64,000 bases of DNA, from positions 48,851,116 through 48,915,115 of the forward strand of contig NC_088301.1 of NCBI RefSeq assembly GCF_032854445.1, in the 5' to 3' direction. The notes below the pieces were generated by a model that saw only the letters and a list, made by a program, of their open reading frames with translations, was not told the origin of the DNA and made no database searches. The stretch comes from Liolophura sinensis. Lineage: Eukaryota; Mollusca; Polyplacophora; Chitonida; Chitonidae. The position numbers and the translations under genes are program-made. Every line of letters starts with the position of its first letter. Within the stretch, counting starts at the first letter, position 1. This document shows positions 25,501 to 37,291 of this stretch, piece by piece.

Positions 25501-28500
25501 GAAAAATACAATTACAGAAGTGTACAATTAAGAGGATGTTCCTATTACATTGTAAGACTTCCGAAATTTTATTTTTGGTCATGTCTTCTGTAACAGCGTC
25601 ATACCTGGTACATACTAGCTGCATTGATTTATCACTTGGCTACATTTCAGCGAGAGCGCCTCTATGTATTTGATTGACTGATGTTTATGACAGGACACTT
25701 CTGGTACAAGTTCAGAACTAAGAATATTACAGCCTACTCTTTAGGGAAGATCCTGGCAGTGCTAGAGATGAGTTGGAAGCAGTCGTCTATGGCATCCACA
25801 GGTCTCCCATCCAGCACCCTGAACATCGCCCGTAGATAGAGGTAAGGTGCTCGTTGGATCACATCACGACATTCCTATGGCATGAAGATGACACAACTCT
25901 TAAGCCTTGATCAATCTGTCCCCAAGTTTTGCTTTTACAGAATAGGCTTTTTGTTTGTTTTTGCTGGGTTCAACATTTCTTAAGTCAGATTACTATTATG
26001 ATATTCTGTACAAAAAGTAAGCCAGTCTGCCCAATGCCGACAAGTTTATTGTGATGCCTCACTAGAATGCTATGCTGAAGACCGGACATCCAACCCAGTC
26101 ACAGAAACTTGATACCAGCATTTTCAGTTATTCAATTCAAACCAATCCTCTTATCTTCCAGGACATAGTATATTAGCATAGTAAATGTGGTCACATCTCT
26201 ACAATTCATGCACTCCGAAATTTTATTTACACTGATTAACTCACATACTTGCTAGGGCTACCACACACATTTACATTTTCCAACTAGTCTCGGATTTAGT
26301 CTCAAGTTAGTTTACATTGTCTTACATGGACAGTTCTGTTAAGCTGATGCAGGCACATCTGAAGATAGGCTCCAAACTCTGTAAGGGTGGGCAGGAAAAA
26401 CCGGACAAACTCCACTGTTATATGAGGGGTCAATATGGCTGGGGTGGAAGCTCGTTTGATTGGCCTAGGCCCTGTTGACATTGATGTTCTACTTCGTCTG
26501 CAGTAACATAATAAAAGTGTTACACAATTACAACTCATCATAATTTTCAAAGCTTGTTATTTATTTGCCTAAAGGATTTTCTCTATTCTCTAAAGGATTT
26601 TCTATATTATGCACCACTGGCTATTACACCCTTTGAAAAAGCCTACACATAAAGTACTAAAAAAAAATACTAATTACAAATGTCTCTCAACATAACAAAG
26701 TAATGTTTAACCAATCAAATAAATAACTAAAGTAATGTTTAGAAATGAGACGACCAGTTTTCTGGGGTTATGCGTTTTCAAGACACAGTTTTTATGTCCT
26801 TTATGACTTCTGAATTGCATCTTCAATGGTAAGGAATAGTTGATACTCACTGGCCGGGTCTACCATACATCCTCGTTGCGATCTCAAGCTCTGACCAATA
26901 ATCTCTCTTTTCATTCAAACGTTCTTGAACAAATTTCTTGAACATGTCTGTCTTAATCACCTGCAAATAAGCACCAACATCCTGCAGAATTGACTCATAT
27001 TCCACTTTTGCTTTTTCGGAAGACATGATAACCAAATTCCCTGATTAAACTATTCAATGTCACAAATTTACCCACTGAACTAAAACCAGTTTTCTCTTGA
27101 TTTTTCAGTGTGACACACTACATGTATGTAGGCCTATACACAGTAACATACATACCACATACATATTATGTATATACAGTAAAATACATTACACTTTCCT
27201 ATCTTTCAGCTATTTAACCTTTACTATTTTACTTGTTTTCAGTCATCTGACAGTGTACAAACCCGCTCATAAAATGGTCGGTCTGCAGAAGATTGAATCT
27301 GGAGGAAGTGATCTTTGTTAAACTTCTTCAAGTCCACTCTCATTTCAGTTATCACACCTCTGCAAAGGTAAATACAAATAACTGGTTTAATGAATTTAGG
27401 CATTTTGAACCACACTGTGGAAAACACTACAACTATTCCCTCTTGATAGGGTCAACCTCTAAAGAAACAAAGTGCACAAAATCCATTCATAAGTATGTGC
27501 AAAACTTAAAGTTTTGTTCATTCATCTATATAAAACAATATCTTGCTAACCTTTAGTTAAATACACCACTTCATTGTAAAATTAATGCTTTTTGTAAAGT
27601 AAAAATGACTCATATCAGAAAATCACTCATATGCTTGACTGACATGACCCTGTGTAAAAAGACACTTGATCAAGAACAACCATTTTACCTGAATAGACTG
27701 ACCATCAAGGCCAGTGCATTGAAGATAATCTCTCGATTGAACTCCCGAATCTTTTTCTCTCTAAATCTTTGGTATTCTCTGATATCACAGTATGAAGGCC
27801 TGAAAAAATTATCACCATTGCATTTCTTCCAAAGGCATATCATATGTAATGCAGAGACATCACATTTCTACAAGAGAATCTAAGGTACACAGAAAGTAAT
27901 CTTTCATTCATACATGTACATCCATATAATGTCACATTTGACAACTTTCATTTTCAAAGGCGGAGTAACATACAAGTCTAATTCAATACTACTTATAGTT
28001 CCTTCAAATATCCATAAAATTTTGCACTCAAATGATCCTGACCGAAAGTTATAAATGTTCCAAATACCTGGAAAATTCCATGAGATCAAAGGTGAACTTA
28101 ATCCTTTCACATGCATTCCTGAAAGGGTCCGAGGCAATCTTGGGCAGATTTAACATGGCCTCTCTCTCCACATCATTGTCTATGGTTTGATTCACTGTCA
28201 CCCTGCCTTGGTCAATGTCTACCATCACAAGCCCATCTATCTGTGCAGGCAAATAAATGTTTCACTAACTTTCCAGTTTACATGATTAATACTATTTGAT
28301 CAAACTTGTTTATGGTCTCTCTGTATGTGTGCATCTGTCAATTATTCACTGGTTTCTTGATAGCCATGTGCCAAAGAACAATGTCTCTTTTTGTGCAACT
28401 AATAGTATCTTTTTTTTGGAACAAATGCACTTTTCATGAAAAATATTTAACAGAGGGCCTAAGTGAAATGCTAATCCTCACCCATGACCAAGTCAAGGTT

Positions 28501-31500
28501 GTTTTTTTTATTTTTGTACTTGTACACGGTAATGGTTGTACCTGGGCTCTGCAAAGTGAATCTCCGCTACTCATAAACCTGGGCAGTCAGGAATATGGTA
28601 CCAAACCCTAATAAACTAAGAAAAACAACTACAAAAAAAATTCATTGCAAGATATATTAATGACTGGTGAATTGAAAGTACCTGTTCAACTTCATGTCTG
28701 AACTGAGAGTGGCAGCCCATCATGAAAGTGCCTGGTGCTTCCAGAAACTCCAAGCTTCGGCTGGAGAGTAAAGGCACATAAGAGTAACGCCATTTGAATG
28801 GCAAGATGAAATGCTGGAAAGACTGAAAAGTAAGATAAAGGGCATCATGTCAGTAAGACTGAAAGAAAAATAAACATTTTATTTTCCACACCATGTAAGT
28901 GTAATCACATAAAAAAAACTGTAGATTTAAGATGGAAAAATACCAATGCGCAGGTAAAATCTAGCAAGAGATTGGTATATACATGCCTTGAGTAAGTAAC
29001 ATACATAAACACATCCACAACTCATGTGTACAGACATAAATCTTCCCAAGAAATTTAAGAACTAAATACATTACATTATAAGTAAAACCTTACTTTTTAA
29101 AAATAATTTAGGTCAGTTTAACAGAAAATAATGAAAAATATATGTCTTCTTTTCTAAATATATCAAAACATACTGGATTTCATCTAAATTTATTACTTAG
29201 AAGTGACACATATTGCTCAATTCTGATGGAGCCGTCCACCATATATCAGACCACTGAAGGGTTTTTGTGAAGTTGGATTAATTTCTTATCAAAAAAACTT
29301 TAGTGCAACAGAAGTATTATTTCAATGCTTTTATGTGCTTTGTAATGAGCATATTTACATAACAAACCTTAGGTGAAATATATAGTAATCTGAAATCTAA
29401 CCTAAAATTTTGCTTCTGAAACCTCATGTTTATTTTATTTCGCAGTAAAAAAAGCTTACTGCTTCTTTAAAGGCAGTTTTCTTACCTCCATGATGTAAGT
29501 TAGCAATGAGTAATCTGAGGAGATGAAGACTATCCTTTCCTCTACAAGAATGTAAGCAATGACTGTGAGTATTTGGTCCAAGGAAAAACATTGGAATAAC
29601 AAGTGAAGGGGGAAATCCACAACAGGTTTGTCTGGGTAGTCTGGAGGCCAAATGGTGAGTGCTCTCTTTTCCAGGCTGAAGCTCTACAGGAAACAAAGCA
29701 AACCATATTACACATACTGATCAATTCGCACATCTGATCACACCAGTTGAAAAAGGTGTATTTGTCTTCCGTAAGTCCCCATTTAGTCACTAAGAGTTGT
29801 TAATTGTTAGCCCACTGAGGAAATATAGACACAGTGTGAAGACAATTTTTTTCATTATGGAAATCCAGAAAAGTTATAGTTTATAATGGACAACACAGCA
29901 TCTTCAAGCATCGACATATGCCCTTTAACATGTTTGATGTACCCCATATATTCTATCAGGGAAACCCATAGGAAATTTGCTGTCAAAAGGACCCCTTCAA
30001 TGACCCGATAATCACAAACATCCTCAAGCAGGGACATGATTCCTATGATTGGCCTCATATATTTGGAGCATCCTCAACTAGTTTCAGGGAACTTAATTAA
30101 GGACCCCCTCGATGAAACAATGAGAGACATCCTCAAGCAGGGACATGATTCCTATGATTGGCCTCATATATTTGGAGCATCCTCAACTAGTTTCAGGGAA
30201 CTTAATTAAGGACCCCCTCGATGAAACAATGAGACATCCTCATGCAGGGGCATGATTTCTATGATCGGCCTCATATATTCGGAGCATCCTCAACTAGTTT
30301 CAGGGAACTTATTTAAGGACCCCCTCAATGAAACAATGAGAGACATCCTCATGCAGGGGCATGATTTGTATGATGGGCCCAAATATTTGGAGCATCCTCA
30401 ACTAGTTTCAGGGAACTTAATTAAGGACCCCCTCGATGAGACAATGGGAGACATCCTCAAGCAGGGACATGATTTCCATGATCGGCCCCATATATTCGGA
30501 GCATCCTCAACTAGTTTCAGGGAACTTAATTAAGGACCCCCTTGATGAAACAATGAGAGACATCCTCAAGCAGGGGCAAGATTTCTATGATCGGCCCCAT
30601 ATATTCGGAGCATCCTCAACTAGTTTCAGGGAACTTAATTAAGGACCTCCTCGATGAAACAATGAGAGACATCCTCAAGCAGGGGCAGGATTTCTATGAT
30701 ATGCCTCATATATTCAGGGGAACTCAAGGGAAATTTACTTAATGAAGGAACCCTTAATGAGACAATGAGAGACATCCTCAAGCAGGGGCAGGATTTCTTT
30801 GACACCACCTATTAGGGACAGCCAGGGAAGAAAACAATAGTGAGACGTCAATGGATAATTTATAATTTTGACTACAATTTACGCGCAAATACAATCATTC
30901 TCAGTAATAGTTAATCACATAAATAAAACTAAACACTCTTCCCAATAACCACCAATAGCACAATAAGGATTTATAACATACAATACTGCTAGTAGTTAGA
31001 CGAAAATTCTAAAGTGAGCAAGATATTCCCTGCATATACATCCTTGAAGTGTAAAAAAGACCTTACAATGCAAACGTTGCCAGCAGGGGGAACTGGTGTC
31101 ATGATAAGCTGGAAAGCACGTTCCTTCACAATGTCATATTCCATATCAGGATCAGTAGTAATATCATGTAGAATGCTGAAACACACACAACAGAGACTGT
31201 GGTATACAAGAAACAAACATGGAAAACCTGAAATTATGAAGTCTTATGATGGCTTAGCTTTTTCACTTGGAATAATGTTTCCTTCAAAGTGTAAGAAAGT
31301 ACCTGAAAGTATATTCCAAAGTCCAGTTTAACCAACAAGAATTCAATCCAAAGATCTTAAGTCTGATCATGTAGCTGTAGTATTCGCTTACCACTTTTTA
31401 AATTTGTTCATGTGGAATAATCTTTTCTTCTAGAACCTTCTTCTTCAGGAATAATTGCAATTTTGTGATGTTATTAAATTTTGTTCTTCTCCCAGCATTT

Positions 31501-34500
31501 CCTCTTTCATTGATGTTTTACACTTTACTCAAGAATATTTCATTTATACAGCTTCGGGCAGCATTATGGTGGGAGGAAACCCATGACCATCTGCACGCTG
31601 CTGGCAGACCTTCCCACATACGACCAGAGAGGAAGCTAGCATGAGCTGTACTTGATCTCACAGGGACGACACTGGTGAGAGGCTCCTGTGTCATTGCACT
31701 GTGCTGGCGTGTTAACATAATCTGAAAGTTTGTCCCAGTGTCAAGTTTAAACAACAAGATTTTCATCTAAAGATTTTAACTAAATGACTTTGACATGGCC
31801 ATCAACAAACTTTACAGACTCACTATGATAAACACTCCTTTAGCACAGTAAAGTATGGGTGTTTGGAGATGAGGACATAGCAGGTGGGCAGAAATCCCTT
31901 GGTCCAGGGTTGTCCTGTAGTGTTAGGGTGTCCATGGGGGATGAGACAGGATCCTAACCCAGCAGACTAGCAACGACAAGAAGAAAAAGTCCATAAACAA
32001 AGAAAGGGCATAAATACTCAATGACTTGTTTGGACTTATTGATCTATGAGGTAAGTTTAATAATCACTTTCAATGGTATTTAAATCATTCTACCAGTAAC
32101 AAAACATTTCCAGTAATACCATACATGTACATGTATGTGGTAAAAATACTGATTCACTGAGTCACCATGCTGAAGTACCAAGTAAAACACCTCAACAAGC
32201 CTGCCAATTGCCAATGGACTGTCCAATACTTGTGCCTGCTTGAACATGCTGCACTCATGGTGCAAATTAATTTTCCACTGATCTATCTGACATGTTTAAT
32301 CCAGATATTTAAAGGGATGCAGACACTCCACCTGTACTCACTGGTTTAAAAGAGTGCAGGCTATTCCAAGACCAAGATGAATGTTAGATATGGCATATTT
32401 ATTCGAGCAAGTCTATTCCTAGACTTTAATTTGAAAATCCCCTCCACTATTAGCCATCCAGTAAAATTCTGTATTAGTTTAAATATTCTCCCTCTGAAAG
32501 CACAAAGACAGTACTTTCAGTAAATCAAGTGACAGTGCCAAATATAATGTATGCATGTATGCCATCTAACCAGTGCATATTTAATCTCACCATATTTATG
32601 GCATACTCCTTGTAGAAAGTGAGACAGACAGCATATGTTTTAACACCATTAACATCTGTCAGAACCAAGTAATGGACCCTTTCTTCCTGATGCTCCTGAT
32701 AAATCTTTGCATTTTCTGGAACAAATTTCCACATTAAAATAGCAGGAAACTTAATTCTAATAATGAATACTGTGGTACAGTAAAAATTTTTCAGATATTT
32801 TGACAGTTTCCATTGAGATTCGTGTATCTTTCATAAATATAAATATGTTACTACCCAAGGGATAACAATTGGTTTAGTGGAAGCAAGTACAAAGTGTTCT
32901 GGAACGATATCACCAGAAAACACCCTAGAAATGCCGCAGCAATTAGGCACAAATGATTTGAAAATGCACCTGCTGAGTTTGCCATCATAGTACCATTTGT
33001 TTATGTGATTGTTGCTTATCGCCATACTTACTTATACACTGGCAGTCATATTTATTGGGCAGCGGTAAAGTGGTGGAAGACAACAAGTCTTGAACACGCG
33101 TTTCGTGAGTCATAGAGACTGAAAGGCAAGCGCCTCTAATACATCACCTCAATGCAAAACAGTTTCCAATGTCACTTTATTGCAATGTAAAGGTCTCAAT
33201 TTCTAAACAAATACACATTGTATGCTGTAATTCTTCAACCTTTTCGCATATTTGCAAGGTGTTTATTCAAGCATATTCAAGGCATTATTCTATGTAGCCT
33301 GACAAAATTGTATTTTTTGTAAAGCCAACCCAATCAAAGTAGTTTTGTTCCCAAAATCAAATTAAAAATGTGCATACATCAATTTTAAAGTTGCCCTTTC
33401 ATACATGAAAAGGTTGAGGAATTAGAATACAAGTACCTGGGAAACAAAAATATGGCAGAGATCTGATGTTTTCATCTGGAACTGGACTGTTCTGATGTAA
33501 GTTTATGGTCCTTCGTGTAAGAGGGCGTGAAGTGGTGCTATGAGGCAGTGGATGCATTGAGCCACGCCTTGCCGGCTTGGGCTGCACTCTGTTACGGCCT
33601 ATCCCATCAGGTACACTGTAACGCTGTGAGCTCGGTTGGTTATGAGCAGGTTTTTCTGTCACGGGTGGGTATGAGGGATCTGTTCCATCACCATTGCAAA
33701 ACTGGAGAGCTTTTGTCTGAGAGATAGCCACAAGAAGATGAGGTTCATACTCCCAATCAAAGAATAAGTCCTCTACCAACTCTTCATGTTTCTGCAAAAT
33801 ACATCATTGTTGCACGATAGACTTATCACATAGATCACCTTTACACCCTTTGATAAGACACTGACCTCAACATTTCACCAGGCCATCTGGTTTCACCATA
33901 CAAGGAGCACCTGTGAAGAATAACTTCCTGTGCTCCGTATTTATGCTATCTGAATGGCATTTGGTAGATTAGAATTGGATGTAATGGAGGGTTAGTCATT
34001 GAAACAAATTTTGTGTGGACTTCGAAACTTGAAAGAAATCTACCCACTGCAGACAAAGTAAATGTAGGAAAAATACATTGTAGAAAAAATAAATGAATAA
34101 AAAAACACCAAAATTGTACAAATTAATATGTTAAAATAAAAATAAGCTATGTCAAATGAACAGACCACCTTTACATAAAGCTGACACCAAACTGTACAAC
34201 TTATGTTAAGTATAAATTAATTTCTGCTACATGTAAGTACAACTTAACTTATGTTAAGTACAATTTAAGTTTAATAAAGCTTTGTTGATGAATAGACCAC
34301 CTGTAAATAAAGTGTACATCATCCAGAAGGCCATTCTGTGCTGATTCCCTGCCCAGATTCCTTCCACCATAATTCAGGCTGTTGTGAAATATTCTTGAAT
34401 ATGGTGTACAATACCAGCCAAATAAATAAATACATTATGTAGATTACAACTATGGTTAACATGAAGTTTTTTATGTTTTTCCTTCTTACTGTGAATAAAA

Positions 34501-35001
34501 TACAAATAACAATTTGAGGTTCTGCAGTGAACCTTTTGGACCATATTTAACAAGCTGATGCCCAGTCACTGGTTGCAGTGATCAAAAGGACTTCAAACTA
34601 CACAATGAAATAACAAATGAAAATTAGCTAGTTCTCCTCATCTTTGCAAATTGTATTATTCACCATGTACATTGTATGCTCAGGGGCCAACTGGAGCAAT
34701 AAGACCATTTATCAAACCAACACAGTTCCCATTAAACCATATCATGTGTTTCAATTTGTTTTGGTTTTTTTTTTTTTTGGGGGGGGGGGGGGGGGTTATA
34801 CATGATCTAGACTATTAAAACAATCCTAAGAATGGTGCACAAGAATTAAGAATTTAACACAATGACATAAATTGTTATGTCATTATGTATACATACAGAG
34901 TCTTCACCTGCTCCAGCCAGTACCAGTCCCGTGTGCTCATCCACACCAACTATCAGCATCAAGTCCACCAACCCATTGAAAAACTTTGAGGATGGATCCA
35001 T
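16520..35001 (-). CDS. DENND3: DENN domain-containing protein 3 (Rab guanine-nucleotide exchange factor), 25 coding exons, complete
   Basis: Predicted 1294-residue protein. Human DENND3 is a GEF for Rab12 acting in endosome-lysosome and autophagy trafficking, with an N-terminal DENN module and C-terminal WD40 repeats; the order here is the same. Exons: 34897-35001, 33437-33791, 32591-32715, 31824-31966, 31067-31175, 29486-29683, 28682-28822, 28068-28240, 27689-27799, 27263-27359, 26851-26960, 26326-26497, 25738-25874, 25289-25455, 24831-24935, 23861-24035, 23540-23673, 23167-23329, 22502-22698, 21847-21968, 20837-20982, 19568-19704, 18815-18936, 18026-18151, 16520-16834. All junctions are GT/AG and phase-consistent. 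uDENN: LPYFCFP and HYLVLTDVNGVKTYAVCLTF. cDENN: FPLHLLFQCFSLDQILTVIA, EERIVFISSDYSLLTYIME. WD40: KLWCGLGNGVIKVYDA, GQVLVWDPDS, GSRDGKIAIWRA. The ATG at 35001 begins MDPSSKFFNGLVDLMLIVGV. The length is close to the human protein (about 1200-1280). Confidence 0.93.
16870..17620 (-). repeat. Degenerate copies of the DENND3 last-exon 3' splice site within its intron
   Basis: The true acceptor region (plus 16817-16845, CCACCCAAACCTAAAAAAACAC) is echoed at 16871-16896 (ACCATCCAATCCTAAAGCAC), 16912-16938 (GGCCACCCAATTCTAAAACA) and 17591-17617 (TTGCCACCCAATCCTAAAAC). On minus each copy reads as a TTTAG acceptor plus the first 20-odd bases of exon 25. Confidence 0.7.
17040..17560. repeat. Interspersed element with about 150-bp internal tandem units
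   Basis: Three related units start near 17079, 17211 and 17375 with GTTACCATGACAAC(T/C) and ACAAATGT(G/A)AG. Two share CTATTTATATAGTA(T/C) upstream. The block ends in ACGGGCAGACAGACAGACAGA, a short GACA run seen at the end of some molluscan dispersed repeats (from memory). Lies in the last DENND3 intron. Confidence 0.65.
24150..24600. repeat. Degenerate tandem repeat, about 150-170-bp unit, DENND3 intron
   Basis: Three diverged units each contain a version of GGCATGTACCAAGTCCCAAT followed by TCAAT(T/A). They start near 24250, 24415 and 24565, with intervening AAAAATGG(C/A) stretches. Lies between DENND3 exons 15 and 16. No coding potential is credited to the overlapping ORFs. Confidence 0.55.
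26326..29683 (-). other. DENND3: DENND3 exons 6-12: cDENN, dDENN and phospho-site linker
   Basis: Exons 6-8 (residues 280-450) encode the cDENN core, including FKWRYSYVPLL and LEFLEAPGTFMMG. Exons 9-11 (450-556) encode the dDENN helices (EYQRFREKKIREFNREII, FNKDHFLQIQSSADRPFYER). Exon 12 (556-613) begins with a basic Ser/Thr-rich stretch, RSRTSMSTGPRPIKRASTPA, then a conserved helix (VEFVRFFLPTLTEFGAYLQM). The exon 12 start resembles the regulatory linker of human DENND3. Confidence 0.85.
29890..30800. repeat. Tandem repeat, 107-109-bp unit, DENND3 intron
   Basis: Seven to eight units contain CCTCAACTAGTTTCAGGGAA, ACTTAATTAAGGACCCCCTC, GATGAAACAATGAGAGACAT and CCTCAAGCAGGG. The CCTCAACTAG core recurs at 30072, 30181, 30288, 30396, 30505 and 30614, a spacing of 107-109 bases. 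Central units are nearly identical; edges are diverged. It fills the intron between exons 5 and 6. Overlapping ORFs of 68-93 codons exist because 108 is a multiple of three. Confidence 0.95.
31067..33791 (-). other. DENND3: DENND3 exons 2-5: linker and uDENN region
   Basis: Exon 2 (residues 36-154) opens with a conserved stretch (EDLFFDWEYEPHLLVAISQT) followed by a Ser/Pro/Arg-rich low-complexity segment (QPKPARRGSMHP). It then enters uDENN at about residue 146. Exon 3 carries the uDENN beta strands, exon 4 carries GFLPTCYVLISKHPYFTVLK, and exon 5 ends in the loop before cDENN. The exon 4 acceptor was set at 31966 because it is the only nearby AG giving phase 0 and an open frame (SAGLGSCLIPHGHPN). 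Confidence 0.85.
31530..31715 (-). mobile_element. tRNA-derived SINE, longest copy in the window
   Basis: Read on minus, the right end gives CACAGTGCAATGACACAGGA and GAGATCAAGTACAGC, which resembles a pol III box B (GTTCAAGTCC-like). The GGTCTGCCAGCAGCGTGCAG body and the AATATTCT tail follow. The other copies at 7860, 41140, 41690 and 45625 cover parts of the same body. Located between DENND3 exons 4 and 5. Confidence 0.7.
34335..34432 (+). repeat. SINE-like fragment, opposite orientation
   Basis: Contains TTCCACCATAATTCAGGCTG, GAAATATTCTTGAATATGGTG and a terminal AAATAAATAAATA, matching the body-to-tail part of the SINE family on the plus strand. It is in the intron between DENND3 exons 1 and 2. 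Confidence 0.6.
34765..34795. repeat. T14-G17 homopolymer junction
   Basis: Fourteen T then seventeen G in a row, within DENND3 intron 1. A G17 run can form a G-quadruplex on the plus (non-template for DENND3 sense) strand and is prone to length error in sequencing. Confidence 0.9.
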
Positions 35002-36673
35002 TTAGCACTGGTCAGCTCTCTGAAAATTGAGATACAATTCCATCAACTACTGTACCCTTATTCTTCAAACATTCCCAAGAACAAAATCACAAGTTTAGAT
35101 GTAATGCAATCAACCAACTAGTTTCACTTCGACCATGAAATTGTGGTGGCTGCTGCAAATAATGGCCCAACCCAGTTAATAGACTGGCCATCTAGCACAT
35201 AACTACCATTCTGGACACAACATCAAAATAGACCTTTGAGAATGCAGAGTGAAACTTGTGACTTACATCACAAACTTCACCGTGTTGGATGTTCTTCTTT
35301 TAAGCAAAACAAAAGCCAGAAATGTAAGAAAACCGTACTCCATTTTCATGCAAGACTACACTCCTAATCTGCCTTACCATTGTTAAAGGGCTTCATTTAT
35401 GAAGGTAATGTCAACTCACGACACATATACACAGCTGTACTTGAATAAACACAGCATGCAAACAATAAGCCATGCTTCATGTATACATATATATCTATTT
35501 AACTTCAGATACATGTAGGGGCATGCTTGCACATGACTTGATATATAATGAATTTACAGAAAGCCGAATCACTTTCACTGACTGCAAGAGTAAGTATGTG
35601 GCCATTGTCTGTTAGGCTGCTATGTTACATCTGCTTTATACCTTAAAATTTTTTGAAAGTAAGTAATGGTTATACATGTGCATTCACAGTCATACAGATT
35701 TTGCAAGAATTGATCTGTAAGGTTTGACCTTGTATTACTTACAAGTTACATCAGTAGTAAAACAATCTTTAGACCACATCATCCTTACGTCATACAAGAA
35801 ATGATTGTTTATCGGTGTCCTCAAAAATATTCAATTATTGTTAGTGGTATTAAAATAATAAGTGTTGATTGAGATGCTATAAAAACTGAAGCAACAAAGT
35901 GCCCACTTTATCACATTTGTATGGAGTACCAACATATAAGTTTAAGCTCAAGCTGTTTTCTACAAACTTTCATCCCTTTGGAATACAGACTACTTGACAT
36001 GGGATGAATATACTACATGCATAAGCATAACATGCAACATGTTACTATGCCCCAAGCTCACATCTAATACTCCTTTGTTTCTGACAGGCAGAGAGCATTT
36101 GAATAACTTAAATGAAGAGCTGGATGAACATAGACCAGTGGTGATGTTCCTTGGCAGAGGTATAGCAGAGATGATGTGCCTCAGTTCAGCAGAGGTGATG
36201 TGCTTCAGCTCAGATTAACGAAGCACTACACACAACTAGGTTGAAAAACTTTCATAGAAAATTTACTAGCAAATAACACATGATGCTGTGTCCATTTTCA
36301 CATGTAGTACCAATCATAGTCTTATCCACCAACACATCTGTGAGAGATATGAAGAGAAACAGGCCCAAAAGTGTCAGATTGACATTAACAAACATTGATT
36401 TATGTTGACATGCACATTAATTCTTCCATAGCATAAATCAATGTCAGCTGCATTTACTACAAATTAACTGACCTGTTCTCTATAACTCATGAGCTGCTAC
36501 GAGGCTATAGAAAATGTGATTATTTTTCATATACAGACCTGATTGCCATGGATCCTTTTGGTTAAACGAGTCTCAAAACAGGTTATAGTGATTTACTGCT
36601 AGAGACCACGCGATTGTCTTTATGCTAGGGCAGATCTAATGCGAATGGTGAACAGCAATAGATGTTCCTTACC
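35002..36673 (-). other. Probable 5' UTR intron and non-coding first exon boundary of DENND3
   Basis: Seventeen bases upstream of the DENND3 ATG lies a 3' splice acceptor on minus (TTTTCAG then AGAGCTGACC, exon from 35019). This implies an upstream non-coding exon. A good donor, ACTAACG then GTAAGG, ends at 36673 on minus and could be its end, giving a 1.65-kb 5' UTR intron. No other gene is seen in this stretch. Confidence 0.45.
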
Positions 36674-37291
36674 GTTAGTCTGACATCTTTGGGGTTGTTT
36701 CTCCCCGTAACTCTCAATAAGAGTAATCACACTGAGCAACTTTACCAATCATCAAACTATTAGTTCAGAAACTTTTCAAGCTTTCATGCAGTATCTGTTG
36801 TGGTCAGGCTGGTAATTATAAATATACATATGCCAACTCTTTAGACTTTCCAAGTTACAAATAAGACCTTAACACACATACAACAGAAGCTTTAAACCTT
36901 CTCAGAATAAAAGTTTCAGTTTTAGTTTCAGTTTAAGGTAACTGTCAGTCTTGACAACGTCTTTCAGTCCTGTGACATCGACCAACAATTAATCTCACAT
37001 TTGAAACTTACTTTTCTCTAGAATGATGGTGTGCATTATTTTACAAGTTACGATATGTTGTATATCTTGACAAATCTTCTAACACTCTGCTGCCATGGTC
37101 AGATCTAAAGCAAGCCATGTGACATCTACAGTCACATGATGTGTGACATAAATGTGTCCCTGCATTGACTAATGAAAATGTAGGACACAAGGTGTGTGGA
37201 CAGTGTTTGTCCAATGAAATATGATGTTGCAAAATCCCGGAAATCCGCGGTAAACACAGATTCGAAAAGGGGTTTTCCGTCATGTCAGTCG
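36674..37291. promoter_or_regulatory. Probable bidirectional promoter between DENND3 (minus) and the CLCC1-like gene (plus)
   Basis: The two genes diverge from this interval. At 37131-37147 is the inverted repeat GTCACATGATGTGTGAC, with another CATGTGAC at 37117-37124. These TCACATG/CATGTGA E-boxes resemble MITF/TFE-type sites. Transcription starts were not determined. Confidence 0.4.

Noticed and set aside
30252-30642. ORFs of 93 and 68 codons with repeated EHPQLVSGNL
   Set aside because: Product of the 108-bp intronic tandem repeat.
37196-37291. Upstream in-frame ATG for the CLCC1-like gene
   Set aside because: It would place 32 polar residues before an obvious signal peptide; the ATG at 37292 is the natural start.
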